Origin: Dryas octopetala
Taxonomy: Eukaryota > Streptophyta > Magnoliopsida > Rosales > Rosaceae
Length of the DNA stretch: 64,000 nucleotides
NCBI GenBank assembly: GCA_963921425.1
Contig: OY992839.1
Location: forward strand, 3,164,501-3,228,500
Direction of reading: 5' to 3'
Shown: in pieces, positions 43,531 through 55,620 of the stretch
Position numbering within the stretch: position 1 is the first letter of the stretch
Layout: each line of letters starts with the position of its first letter
Notes under the pieces: model-generated
What the model saw: only the letters and a program-made list of their open reading frames with translations
Told to the model about the DNA's origin: nothing
The model's database searches: none
Position numbers and translations under genes: made by a program

Positions 43531-46500
43531 AATTGAATAATTTTATGACTTTGAAAGCTTAACAAGTCGGCGGTGTCATAATCTGCTGTGTCCAATATAA
43601 GCAATTTGCTACTAAAACCCATTATTAGCAGTCCGACACTATTTTTAAAATTGACAAAAGCGTTTTAAGATTAGTAAAAGTGTTTTTTTATAATATTTAA
43701 CATAAACAAATAAAAGTGTTTATAGGTTATAAAAACGGTTTTAAGATATTTTTTTAGAAGCACAACATGTCAGGTGAGGAAGCACTTCCAAGTGGTTTTG
43801 CATAGTCCTTAGAATTTTTTAAAAAAACTTGTATATGCTTCTGAGTAGAAACGCTTCTAACAAGAGCACTGTTGAAAAAAAACACTTTATAAGAAGCAGT
43901 ATCAACAGACACCGTGATTCTATACATATACAAAATCAACATCAATCCAAGAAACTTCTTATTTTTTAACTCTTAATTTAATTACCGTTTGGTAAATTGT
44001 TAATTAAATAATTTCCAATTCCAAACTCACTGTATCTGTGGAAACATGCATGCATTTATTGTGGTGCTTTAAATTGACACGTGTTTAGATTTGTGCTTTA
44101 ATTTCCAATTCCAAACCTTCTTTTCTGTTGATTGGAAAACTCTCGAATTTCATCAGTCTTGCCGTCTAGGACAGTTTGACTTTGGATTTTGGTTCTATGA
44201 TACTAAGAAATTTCCCAAGTTTCCTACTTAATATTTATCAATATCGATCAATACGACAATACAAAACTAATAAATTATCTCTCGCTTTGTTTTAAAATAC
44301 CACCTTATCATAATGTAACTAATGTCAACAACCACCCACTTTAAAAATTAAAAGCCTGCGCTTATGAAGATAGAAATGGACCTTATATATATATATGTGT
44401 GTGTGGTTTATGTATATATATATATATATATATCTGTGTGTGTGTGAGGGGTTCTAAGTACTAACCCATTGTATACATCTATTTCTCTTTCATACTTGAT
44501 TTGTTGCTGCATGTGATTTATTTATCTGCTTTCTTATTTTCTACAGTCTAATTAATTTGTTGCTGTTATGGTTCATGTTTACACTCTTTAATTTCGGCTT
44601 ACGAATATTTTTGGCAGATGACTGACGGGGAGAATGGGCTGGACCAATGGCAAATAGAAAAGCCCATGAGCCCATATACCATGAAAATAAATAAAAAAAG
44701 TACACATTTGGAGGAGTAACTTGGTGATCATGTGTTAGTATTTCATTTATTTAAATATGTGCTGATTTTGAACTTTATTTATTTTCAACAATGAGATACT
44801 AATATGTATATGAACACATTATTTGGTAAAAGTAATTGACAATAAATTCAGTAAGTCTAACAATCACATTATTGTTATAAATAAAACACTTATCTTGAAT
44901 TTAAAACTTATGGAAGCTAGTTCATCATCCACGCAGTTGAATTGAATATATGAGTTCAAATAGTCAACACTCGGCGACAAATGTATTATGTGACCACTCA
45001 CCCCCAGCCTCAGAGCAAGTTGATGATCTGGATTCCCTTTATACAACAAGTCCGCATCCCCCTTTTTCGGTTTGTGACGTGGAATATTTTTCTGAGATAA
45101 TTAGGCTTGGAGTTTAAAAAAATAATAATTTTTAGATAGAGACTGTGGGTGTTTTAAAATTCATAAAAAAATCATTTTAATTCATAATAAAGTTCTTTAA
45201 TTTTTAAGAAATTTTTTTTAATTCATAATAAAGTTATTTTCATTTATAAGAAAATCCTTTTAATTCATAATAAGTCCTCTCCTGAATTGAAGGGTATTTC
45301 CTTTTAGAGTGTAGAGTGGGCTTTGTAGAGATTGCATATTAGGTTTTAACTTTGAGATTTTGGACAGAGCCCAAAATTCCGGAGTTAAAACCTAACATAA
45401 AACTGTCAAAGAAGAAAAATAAAAGAACTTGATTAAAAAATTACTACCGGTCTTAGTCTAAGATAGACTCATAAAATAAACTGTACTCTAAGTCTCCCTA
45501 TTTTTTTCTTTGATTTTCTAATATATAATTGTTTGTACCATATTTTAGATATGCCACCTGGCATTGATGTTTAGCCCAGCTGCAAGGCACAGAAGTCCAA
45601 TTCAGGATTAAATTCACTCAAATGGCCCAAGTCTAAGCCCATTTAGTGAAAGGCCTACTTGACCTCGGCGAGCAAACAAAAGCTCTCGGCACAATAACAA
45701 TTAGATCCGAACATTGAAAGTCATGGAATACCCAAACAAAGAAAGCTATAGCTGAGTTGGCTCCTCAGCTAACCATTGTTTGATACTATGATCCCCTTTA
45801 TTTTACATTTATTTGTTTTCCTTTTGGTTTTGTTCCTTTTGACCATCTCGCACTTTTCTAAGTACAAAATTACTTGGTGGCATGCACAAAGCCCAAAAAG
45901 AACCAAGCTTGAATGCTAACCCTCCACGTAGCAGAGACATTTTCGTCCATAACACTAATAAATTAATTCTTGCAGTGATTTGGTTTGAAAAGTCGGGCCA
46001 CACTGGCCACACACATATATGGAGCACTTTGAGGAAGGAAGGTGTGGGGAAAAATCTACCTACATGGCTACATCTTGATCTTGCTATCCTATCTTTTTTT
46101 GGTGCTATACGTACCGCTATCTTTTCAATCTAGTTAACGACATCAAATAGTTGGGTTTAAAGTCCTTGCTACTAGCTAAATGGATAAAGAATACGCAGGT
46201 GGGGTAGTAGGCTAGCTCGATGTTATAATTGGGTCCAGCACGTCAGGAGAATCATATTTGCAATATGCTTAGAGGAAAATGAAAGGATGTTAGGTATAAT
46301 ATTATTTCTCTCCTTAATGTTGAGAGTTTGTGAGGTCTTGAGTTTGGATTCTCTCTTTTTAAATTTAATAAGAAAATTTAATGATATTTTATTTTTATAA
46401 AATGCATGTTGGAATCTAACTTAATAAATAAATAATTATTTTATATAATTGTAAACCGTTATGTAATGTGATCAATTCACATGTTATAATATGTATGAAT

Positions 46501-46846
46501 GATATTAATCCACGTTACACCAATGGTGATAGTATATATATACAAAATAATTTTTCTTAATGAATAAGATTTGTAATTATATATATGTGTGTCAATAAAT
46601 TTGTCATTAACAACGTAAATAATTAGGTGAAAACTAATTGAAAGAAACTACTATTTATTTTTGGTCAAGAAAGAGACAACTACAAACACAGTGAAATTGC
46701 AAATAAAATGTGTGTTTGCTTTCCGGTCGGTCTGTCTGTGCTGTGCATGGCCCCCCCAATGCCAAAAGCGCCTAGATTTAAAATTTTACATTACGCAAAT
46801 GACGTAAGGCGTGTCAAGTGCCAAAGCAAGCTATGCCCTTATTTGT
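43531..46846. other. Spacer, upstream of copy 12
   Basis: No gene is seen. Contents: the continuation of the target spacer (AACAAGTCGGCGGTGTCATA near 43561); TA/TG microsatellite at about 44385-44450; flank shared with 38.9-39.5 kb at 44480-45095; an inverted copy of the MITE-like repeat of 11.87 kb at about 45420-45505; about 400 bases near 45540-45950 (CCAGCTGCAAGGCACAGAAG, CCTCGGCGAGCAAAC) without a match here that may be a retroelement remnant; then an upstream module. Confidence 0.45.
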
Positions 46847-46848
46847 CG

Positions 46849-46866
46849 TTTATTTAAAGACCCAAA
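46849..46866 (+). promoter_or_regulatory. TATTTAAAGACCC box of copy 12
   Basis: GTTTATTTAAAGACCCAA lies about 105 bases before the ATG, followed by a (CA)n leader at about 46904-46922. Confidence 0.6.
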
Positions 46867-46962
46867 TGGCTTCACAAAGTTAATCATCATCAAAGTATCA
46901 TAGACACACACACACACACACACTGAAAAAATTAAGCACTGAGAGATAGTGGCAAATTGGCA

Positions 46963-47313
46963 ATGAAGAAGACAAACTCAAAAGAAGGGAAGGGGATGAA
47001 GTTGTCGAACCCAGCAGACAAAACAGAGTACCCAAAGGAGCAGCTGATCATGAAGCTCCAAAACAACAACAAGACTGATCTGCAGCAGCCACCTGCATAT
47101 TATTGCTTCAAACCAGAACCTGGGGGTCTCATTCCGGCAAAGAGGAGGTCAGTAAAAAGAATGATTTTTGATGACATTGTCCGATTTTTTCGGTCTCTGC
47201 TTTCAGGACCCAATACTCCTCCTTCCACTTCTGCTGCAACCCACAAGGCTGCACCTAAAATATCAAACACCAAGAACATCAGCACCCACCAGGTTTTCCC
47301 AAGCCCACCATAG
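46963..47313 (+). CDS. Array small basic protein, copy 12 (intact)
   Basis: The start is ATGAAGAAGACAAACTC at 46963; an upstream in-frame TTG is not needed. The 116-residue product has MKKTNSKEGKGMKLSN, ADKTEYPKEQLIMKLQ, NNN, PPAYYCFKPEPGG (Glu for Lys), the core IPAKRRSVKRMIFDDIV, FFRSLLSGPNTPPSTSA, ATHKAAPKISN and the end THQVFPSPP with the normal stop. It is the near relative of copy 11 without the stop loss, which makes the pair useful for judging the extension there. Confidence 0.75.
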   Translation: MKKTNSKEGKGMKLSNPADKTEYPKEQLIMKLQNNNKTDLQQPPAYYCFKPEPGGLIPAKRRSVKRMIFDDIVRFFRSLLSGPNTPPSTSAATHKAAPKISNTKNISTHQVFPSPP

Positions 47314-50060
47314 CATTTCCATGCAATGCATACAATGTAGGATCGACTTGGTGGCTTTCTTCTAAAGTTCTAAAACAGAGATCGATGCTCATGTCTTCCT
47401 CTGCTTTTCCTTATTGCTTTCTATAATTGGGTCTGTCTTGGTGTATGTTTTATTCTTCCTTTTGTCATTGTTGTAGTTTCTTTGGCTTTGATATAAATAA
47501 TGGTGTGTGATTTATAATTAACTGCATTATTTTCGAATTCTGTGTTTGAATTTAATTTCTTCTTCTCTATGATTCATGTTTTACACTGATTGGTTTTGAT
47601 GATGAATTGGGTTAGAATTAGACGTGTGCTTGATTAGTAGTTTGATGGTTATAGAACTTGCACAATCCCAAGATCTAGTTTTTTGTAAGACACAAACTCT
47701 GCGATTTTGGTACTTCACTTTCTACTAGCTTAGCTCGAGAGAAAGAGAAAGGAAGACAAGGTCTAGTATGGAGAACTGTTTTTCTTGTTTCTTTTTGTAT
47801 GCGGTTCATTTTTTACCAATATTTTTTTATGTGGTTTAATTTGGTGAAGCCTGTAAAAAAGAAAATTAAGAAATTTCAAAATGATTAACCATTAATGAGT
47901 TTAATCAGCATCTATCTGCCCAAAAGGGAAACATTGGGAAATGGAATAGAACTTGCAATTGAGAATTGGCGAGGCATATATCTCAAATAAATCAACCCAG
48001 AGAAGGATGCATATGCCCCAAAAAAAAAAATGAAGGTGGTAAGTTGCAAGGAAAATCAAGAAATTGAAAGCAAATTAATCTTCTAAAAAAGGAAAAATTC
48101 GCATCATTTTTGCATTATGCAAATAGAACAAATGAAATCATTGATTTCAATAGTTTAATGTTTATTTGTGCTATTTTCCGCACTTTTATTTTTAATAAAA
48201 GATTCAATATTTCATAATTATAAAAAATTATTTTATATAATCGATATATTATTACTTGGTATAAGTAATCTATGTGTTAAAATATAAGTGTATATTATTA
48301 ATATCATACCCTATTAACATAAATATATGATTTAACAAAATTTTTATATATTAAATTAGTTACACTACATATTATTGTATCGATTACACCCAATAATTTT
48401 TCCACATTTACAAATAATATTTTTTTGTGTCAATGCATTAACAACACTCGCAACTAGAAGAAACATAATCCATCATATCATAAAAGTTCCCCACCATATC
48501 CTACAACCCACGTCATCTTATCAAAGGATTGATTTCAAAGACATAAACATCTCCCATCTTTGTCGTATGCTGGCTTTTGATGATTAATGATGGGATCATG
48601 TTTACGCTCTTTAATTTTGATGCTTATGAATTTTGTTGTCATTTGATGACTGGGTTAAAGTTTCTTTTATTTAATACAACCATCCATATATTCATCTTAG
48701 CTATAGGTTCAACTGAATCTTAGGACAAACCTTTTGCGATATTAATATATATTATATATAATTGGGATTGCTTTCAGATTCAATGTTTTGCTCGTAACTA
48801 TTAAATATGATATCTTCCAAGTCTAAAATCGTGAATTTACGCCCGCGCATTTAATTTTATGTTTTCAAACTCTCTATTAAATATGACCATTGCAAATAAT
48901 GGAATCCATATACATTAACTAGTAAAAATAATAACTAGTAATATTCTTTTGTTTTTAGTTTGTTTTCATTTTGGGCCTTCATGTTGGGGTTGTGTTGTTT
49001 TGTTTTGTTTATTGTGGACCTTTGGGCTATGGGCTTGTATTTCTCTGGACTGTTTCAAGACAATTACTATTATGAAAAAAAAAGAGTCAATTATTAGGGT
49101 TTTTTTTTTTTACCCGAACAATTATTAGGTGGGGTTTTACATCCTTCCATCAAGGGGTAGGGGTGGAATCGGTTCGGTTGACTGCAATTTTTCGGATGAA
49201 TTTCCTAGCCCTACTTCCATCACTGTATAGTATACTGTATATGTAGAGAATTGAGAATGGGCTGGACAATGGCAAATAAAAAAATGACCCCAAACGCCAT
49301 AAGTACACAATATGTTGACTTCTATTTACAATGTGTTTTGGGCTATCTATTGCTTCATTAAACTTTGGATCACTATTTGGAAAATGACTCAGGGTCCAAA
49401 GCTTAACCACAGATCATGCAAGCTTTGGATCACTACTTGTAATCGGCTAATTTAGATATTTCTTATACATATCATATTATGTTGTATCTCTGTGAAGAAA
49501 AATATTATTAACTCAATAGTTAGTTAGTATTAAAATTTCATAATTAACTTAATATTTACTTTTGACAATTAAAACCAAGCAATTTTGTTTTAAATACCAC
49601 ACTCATAATATTTAATATCCACCACTTTGTATGTGAGGGCTTTCTAGCCTACCTTATAATACATACTCGTAATATATTGTGGTCGCATTCACATCTTTTT
49701 AGAATAAAAAAGAGTCAAGTATTGCAAATACCGACTCTTGAGCTTTAGTGATTTTATCATAGTATCTAAATGATAGAACGATACACAAAATAGTAAATTT
49801 CTTTAAAAATAAAATAATTCAATTTATTTTGTCTAAATGCAATTTTCATTTAAATGTTCATTCTTATACCTCCAAAATTACAAAAGCATATTTCAGACTG
49901 AAATTGTAATTGGGTTGACCGAATAAGGCATTGCGTGACACAAGAAATAGCTTCTAAAATTAAGTTTCTAGAATGATAAAAAATTAGCTTCTAAAATTAA
50001 TTAGCTTCTAGAATGATAAAATTAGACACAAAAGCTTCACATTCCCAGTTTTTCTATGCC
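47314..50060. other. 3' flank and spacer after copy 12
   Basis: No gene is seen. The 3' UTR ends near GGCTTTGATATAAATAATGG (47482). About 47870-49880 is the shared far flank also at 18640 and 57680. An AT-rich insert at about 48200-48400 is absent from those homologues. A short segment near 49150-49210 (GGGGTGGAATCGGTTCGGTT) resembles the end of the 6535 element. Confidence 0.5.
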
Positions 50061-50184
50061 CTTATTAAAAGACCCAAAAGGTTTTACAAACTTAATCATC
50101 ATCAAGGTATCAAAGACACACACACACACACACACACACTGAAAAAAGCATTGAGAGAAGACAAACTCAGAAGAAGGGAAGGGG

Positions 50185-50505
50185 ATGAAGTTGTCGAACC
50201 CAGCTGACAAAACAGAGTACCCAAAGGAGCAGCTGATCATGAAGCTCCACAACAACAACAAGACTGATCTGCAGCAGCCACCTGCATATTATTGCTTCAA
50301 ACCAAAACCTGGGGGTCTGATTCTGGCAAAGAGGAGGTCTGTAAAGAGAATGATTTTTGATGACATAGTCCGAGTTTTTGGGTCTCTGCTTTCAGGACCC
50401 AATACTCCTTCTTCCAGTACTTCAGCTGAAACCCACAAGGCTGCTGCCAAAACATCAAACACCATGAACATCAGCACCAACAAGGTTTACCCAAGCCCAC
50501 CATAG
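50185..50505 (+). CDS. Array small basic protein, copy 13 (first start lost)
   Basis: The sequence CATTGAGAGAAGACAAACTC lacks the ten or so bases (ATGGCAATGA) that carry both family Met codons. The first in-frame ATG is the internal Met of GKGMKLSN, giving 106 residues. MKLSNPADKTEYPKEQLIMK leads to NNN, PPAYYCFKPKPGG, ILAKRRSVKRMIFDDIV (Leu for Pro), VFGSLLSGPNTPSSSTSA, ETHKAAAKTSN and the end TNKVYPSPP. All later blocks are intact. Its TTAAAAGACCC promoter word is also degraded, so expression may be reduced. Confidence 0.65.
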   Translation: MKLSNPADKTEYPKEQLIMKLHNNNKTDLQQPPAYYCFKPKPGGLILAKRRSVKRMIFDDIVRVFGSLLSGPNTPSSSTSAETHKAAAKTSNTMNISTNKVYPSPP

Positions 50506-51374
50506 CATTACCATCCAATGCATACAATGTAGGATCGACTTGGTCGCTTACTTCTAAAGTTCAAAAACAGAGATGTAGATGTCTTCCTGTGCTTTTCCTT
50601 ATTGCTTTCTATATTGGGTCTAGTTGCTGTTGTGTTTTACTGTTTTTTCTCTTCCTTTTGTCATTGTTGCAGTTTCTTTGGCTTTGATATATATAATGGT
50701 GTGTGATTTATGATCAGTTGCTTTCTTTTTTAATTCTATTATAATTTCTTGTTCTCTACAATTTATGTTTTACACTGGCATCAATCAAAATGGGTTTAAA
50801 ATTTAAATTGAAAATAAAATTTTTTTGAGTTTTACCCAAAATCATATATGTCTCTTGAGTTTATTTCTAATTATCCCAATGAAAAAATAACATGCAATTG
50901 AGAATTGGTGAGGCATATATCTCAAATTAATCAAGCCAAAGAAAGATGCATATGCCCAAAAAAAAAGTTGAAGGTGGTAAGTTGCAAGGAAAATCAAGAA
51001 ATTGACAGCAAATTAATCTTCTGAAAAAGGAAAAATTCGCATCATTTTTGCACTATGCAATTGCAAATGGAAGAAATGAAATCATTGATTTCGATAGTTT
51101 GAAGTTTATTTTAATCATTAAATCTTCAGTCAAAACAAAGTTAAATCATTAAATGATGGGCACAAACTTAAATCTTTTATTTAATTCAAATCTCAACATA
51201 CTTAAAGACAATATTTAATTATCAATGTGTATATAGACACATCATTTCATAATAAACAGTTTCCTAAATATAATACAATTGGCATCTTTCATGCCAAAAG
51301 CGCGTTACGGGCCGGGAGGAATAGGATGTGCCGAATTTTCCCACTTTATAATTAAAATTAAAATTATTATAATT
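50506..51374. other. 3' flank of copy 13, upstream of relic 14
   Basis: No gene is seen. About 51110-51345 matches the promoter region at 31870-32110 of copy 10 (TATAGACACATCATTTCATA, GGCATCTTTCATGCCAAAA). The 5' half of gene 14 is missing: promoter sequence runs through AATTATTATAATTATTATTG straight into the TTCAAACC block. Confidence 0.5.
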
Positions 51375-53019
51375 ATTATTGCTTCAAACCAAAACCTGCG
51401 GGTGTAAGTGCATGTAATTCCAGCAAAGAGGAGGTCGATCAGTAAAGAGAATGATTTACAATGACAGAGTCCAATTTCTGAGGTCTCTACGTACTTTGAG
51501 GCCCTACTGCTACTACTCCTCCTAATTCCACTTCTGCCCAAACCAGTGTTTTCAGACGCAAAAGCGTCACGCGAGGCGTTTGCAGTCTCGCAAGGCGAGG
51601 CGTAAGCCTTGACGCGTATAGCGTAAGCCTTTCGGGCATAAAAAAATATAATAATAAAACAATTATAAAAACAATTATATAGCTAAAAATAGCATTAATT
51701 GTCATTCATAATACTCACAAGTCACAACAATGCACAATACACACAATATTCACAGATCACAAATATAATACCAGCAAAAATTCCCAATATTCATTATTCA
51801 CAACAATTCACAATATGTGAAATGGCATTGGAGTTGAACAGGGTGGGGGGATAGGATTGTTTGTTGGGGTGGACTAAACCTTCAAACTGAATATATATTT
51901 TTATTCAAGAATCTGGTTTTTCAATAATCTAAAATCGTGTGTGCTGTCAATCATCCAAGCTATACAACTCTTCCTTGTGAGTTTACCAGTCATCACTCCC
52001 TTTGTTGCCCCAAGGAAAATTGCAATTCTAGCTTAAATAGCTTGCACATAGAGCAATATCAGAGAGTAATAATGCAATTAGCATAGCAAACTAGCACATA
52101 AATGAGGTAAGAATTTGACGAATATACAAATTACCCACAATTGTAAACCCATCAAAATTAGTCATCACAGAAAAATTTAGATCTAATTAATCATTTTGAA
52201 ACCGCTATGCTAGACCAGTGGTTAATATTCTGTTCAAACAGCAAAACAATGTATTGGATCCAAACTGCAATGTTTATAGTCTCATTTCCAAATTGTTGAA
52301 ATTTAGAGCAACAAAACAACAAATACCTTTTCTTTCTCTGGTAGCAAATCAGCAAAACAAGGGTCCGAGATTGGGACTGAGGGAGTGAGAGAGAGTCGGA
52401 CAGAGTCACAGTGAGAGATGGAAGAACAACTCTTCACATCTTCATGGATGGGCTGCTGTCAGGCCTGGGTGGGTCATACAGGCTCTGTCGCCGGCTGCGC
52501 AGAACAGAGATGACCACCGTCCTTGCTGGCTAGCTGCGCAGAACAGAGATGACCACCCTTGCTTGATCGGCCGCCGTCCGAGACCACCCAGCCGCAGCCG
52601 CCTTGTCGTCGTGAAGAGAGAACCCAGAGAAGTTGAGAGAATCGCTGATAGGGCAAGGTCTGAAAACACTGAAGGGGTTTATTAAACTCTCAGCCCAAAA
52701 CGACATCGTTTTGGGACTGAGTTTTTGAAAAAAAAAATGTCGCAGAGGTGGTCGCTGGGCGTCCGCCTTCAACGCTTGCCGTCGCGAGGCGTACGCCTTC
52801 AACGCCTTGCCGTCGCCTTTCAGTCCTTTTGCAGATTCCGGCGACGTCGTGCGCAATCGGCCGCCGCCTCGCCATGACTCGCGCCTTGAGGCGCGCCTGA
52901 AGAACGCCTTTGAAAACACTGGCCCAAACCCAAAAGGTTGATCGATGCTTCTAAAACATCAAACAAGGCCAAGAAGAATATCATTAATTAGCAACCATAT
53001 TTACCCAACCCCACCATAG
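51375..53019 (+). pseudogene. Array gene relic 14, split by a hAT element
   Basis: The two exon-less pieces, 51375-51543 and 52922-53019, together cover YYCFKPKPxG, IPAKRRS, VQF..SLL, TPPNSTSAQT and the tail to CCCCACCATAG. It is closest to copy 10 (shared ATTTACAATGACA). Besides the hAT insertion it carries short 4-base insertions (CATG at 51411, GATC at 51437, GTAC at 51491), each shifting the frame, and lacks its N-terminal half. Confidence 0.8.
51544..52921. mobile_element. hAT non-autonomous element, 1378 bp
   Basis: The ends CAGTGTTTTCAGACG and, inverted, CAGTGTTTTCAAAGGCG, with an exact 8-bp duplication GCCCAAAC (51536-51543 and 52922-52929), are diagnostic of hAT. Subterminal regions are rich in GCGAGGCG / CGCCTTG words, typical of plant hAT ends. 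The interior has no recognisable transposase; the minus-strand frames at 52442-52919 lie in the GC-rich terminal region and are not conserved proteins. Confidence 0.85.
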
Positions 53020-53364
53020 AATGCAATGCATGCATACAATGTACGTAGGAGTTCGTGGTTCATTTATTTCTAAGACGTACAGAGGCATGCAATGCTTTTC
53101 GATCCTGTGAATTTCCCTTGCTTTATGTACTTGGGTTCTAGTTGATCTTTTACTTTTCCTTAATTGGTCGACATTGGTGTCCTGCTGTGTAGTCTCTCTG
53201 GCTTTTATTATATAGAATATTGTCGTGAGATTTATCAGCTGCTTTATTTTTTAATTCTGCTGTCTAATTAAATTACGGGCCAATTACAAATAAATTATAA
53301 ATCAATAAAACTTTTCAAAATTACATATTAATCAATATATTTTTTCATAATTTCATTTATATCA
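53020..53364. other. 3' UTR of relic 14
   Basis: Parallel to 32597-32790 and 37733-37800 (TTTTCGATCCTGTGAATTTCCC, TATATAGAATATTGTCGTG near 53211). It changes to unrelated AT-rich sequence after AATTAAATTACGGGCC near 53270. Confidence 0.5.
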
Positions 53365-53375
53365 CCATTAACCAA

Positions 53376-54045
53376 GGAATAAAATTTCGGATTTCGAGGA
53401 AATTTCGATGAAAATTTCGATGAAAATTTCGACGGAAATTTCGAAGATTTTTAAATTTCGACAAAAATTTGACGGAAATGATGGAAATTGATATCAAAAT
53501 ATGAAAATTTTGAATGAAACTTTACCATATGTTTATTTATCATATTATCTACTAAATTGATAAAAAATATTGAAGAAACCAAATTATATAGTAGGTTTCA
53601 TGTGATATAAGATAAATATAATGCACGCTGGAGACAAATACTGTTAAATAAAATTAGTATAAAATGAAATTAGTGTATTATCTATACTCTATAATATATA
53701 CACTAAACCCTATATATTTTATAATCTATATTCTATATTGTTTAGGATATGATATATGATACTAGGGTTTAAGCCCTTTATGGTACTTTAAATTATTTTT
53801 TATATAAAAATATATTATAGTTTACTAGTTTAGGGTTTAAAAATAACTAAACGAAACTCCAAAACGGGCAAACAAAACTCCAAACTATTTTTTTTCTTCA
53901 CAATTAACCCAAAGGCCCCAAACCCCAAACAACCCTAAACCTTTTTTTTTTTTTCTTTTCTTTTTTTTTCCTTCCTTTCCCTTTCCTTTCTTTTCCCCCG
54001 AGGCTCCACTGCTCCAGCAACCTGCAACCCCCATTCTTCATTTCT

Positions 54046-54083
<38 letters not shown>

Positions 54084-54483
54084 CCCCCCGCCGTCGCCCC
54101 CTGCCCTTGCCCCGTCGCCCCTCTGCCGTCGCCCCCTGCCCTCGCCCCGTCGCCCGCGTTGCCTCTCTCCCTCGATCTCCCCCTGCCGCTGCCTGCCGCC
54201 ACCCCTCTTTCTCCCTCGATCTCCCCCTGCCACCTCTCCATTTTTCTGCAAAAAGCCAAAAACCCAGCTCCAAAACCAGAATACCAGATCTTAAATTCAA
54301 TGGGTTATGGGCACGGTCGAAATTTCGTCGAAATTTCGACGATTTCGGCGAAATTTTGATAATTTCGACAATTTCGACGAAATCATCCCGAAATTTTAGC
54401 AAATATGGGTTTCGATTTCGACACTCCCAAAAATAGAAATTTTGCGCGAAATTTCGCCGAAAACTTCGAAATTTAACACCCTG
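53376..54483. mobile_element. Mutator-like non-autonomous element, 1108 bp
   Basis: AAATTTCG-rich inverted ends (GGAATAAAATTTCGG at left; AGGGTGTTAAATTTCGAAG read inward from the right) are flanked by an 11-bp direct repeat CCATTAACCAA (53365-53375, 54484-54494). The interior contains a CT/CCG-rich tract (about 53940-54240) whose frames on both strands are low-complexity. A second, inverted copy begins the window. Long target duplication suggests Mutator-like; no transposase is visible. Confidence 0.7.
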
Positions 54484-54494
54484 CCATTAACCAA

Positions 54495-55611
54495 CTTTTC
54501 ACAGGACTACTAGCTGGCCTACTAACTACCCATTTTTTGCTTATTGTGTGCCAAACAATTTTGGTCAAGCAATAATCAAATTTACTACAAATCATACAAT
54601 CAAACAATCAAAACAATGGATGTGTAATTTGGTAAATTGTTGGTTAGTGCGAATAGCATTACATAAAATATAAAAGCACATGCATATGACACGAAAATGA
54701 GCAAAACTAGCTTGATCTTGGGAGGACCACCGCCTTACGATTGTAAATACAAGGCTTTTTGGGCGTTATTGGGCCGCTTTGGGATTAATTCGGTTCCTTC
54801 GTTTTTGGGCTTCGGCCCAAATTTACTCAATCCAAAGAATATGTATTTGTTATTGTCATTGTCTTGGTATTGCTTGATGTAACCATCTATTTTCTCTTTC
54901 ATACTTGATTTGTTGCTGCATGTGATTTATTTATCTGCTTTCTTATTTTCTACAGCCTAATTAATTTGTTGCTGTTTTGGTTCATGTTTACACTCTTTAA
55001 TTTCGGCTTATGAATATTTTTTGCAGATGACTGACTTGGACCCCATAATGTTAATAACCACCCATGCATTTTAGAAAGAAGAGCTTAAAAGCCTGTTTTT
55101 ATATTTCCGGGATTCAATAAGTTTTGGTTAATTAATTAATAACTATTGTCTATGAGATTCAAATCATTTTCTTATAAAGAATAAATTTGGTGTCATTAAA
55201 CCACATAATCATTGACAATCATCTGTAAGTTAATAATACTCAAGTTAATAAATTTTAATCAACAAATAATTTGATAAGTGACATAACATCCATTTTACTT
55301 TTTAGAAATAAACCCATGTAATTAGGATAGGAGATAGAGCATATGAACAAATAAAACACTTATTTTGGAGATCTGTTTTGATCGATATTGGTAACTTTGT
55401 GGCATTTCCCCATTCTTTTTTTATGAATTGTGAAACTCTATTACACGTACGTGGTTGAATCCAATAAGCTGAGCAGTCAGTCCTCAGTTAGCAGTCGGCG
55501 GAAATACATCATGTGACCCTTCAATGATTGGACCAAGTGGATGAGATTCCCCTTGTACGACATTCCACATCATATCCCCTATGTCAAACTTGTTCCTACG
55601 CTTGCCAATAA
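54495..55611. other. Spacer
   Basis: No gene is seen. About 54500-55025 matches 38490-39030. About 55380-55610 is an upstream module (ACACGTACGTGGTTGAATCC, GCAGTCGGCGGAAATACATC). Confidence 0.45.
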
Positions 55612-55620
55612 TTAATAAAT

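Noticed and set aside
52442..52919. Minus-strand frames of 60-129 residues in the hAT element
   Set aside because: They lie in GC-rich subterminal repeats and show no hAT transposase motif such as the dimerisation region or zinc finger.
53904..54436. Several 66-155 residue frames on both strands, rich in Arg/Gly/Glu or Pro/Ser
   Set aside because: They lie in the CT/CCG-rich interior of the Mutator-like element and are low-complexity.
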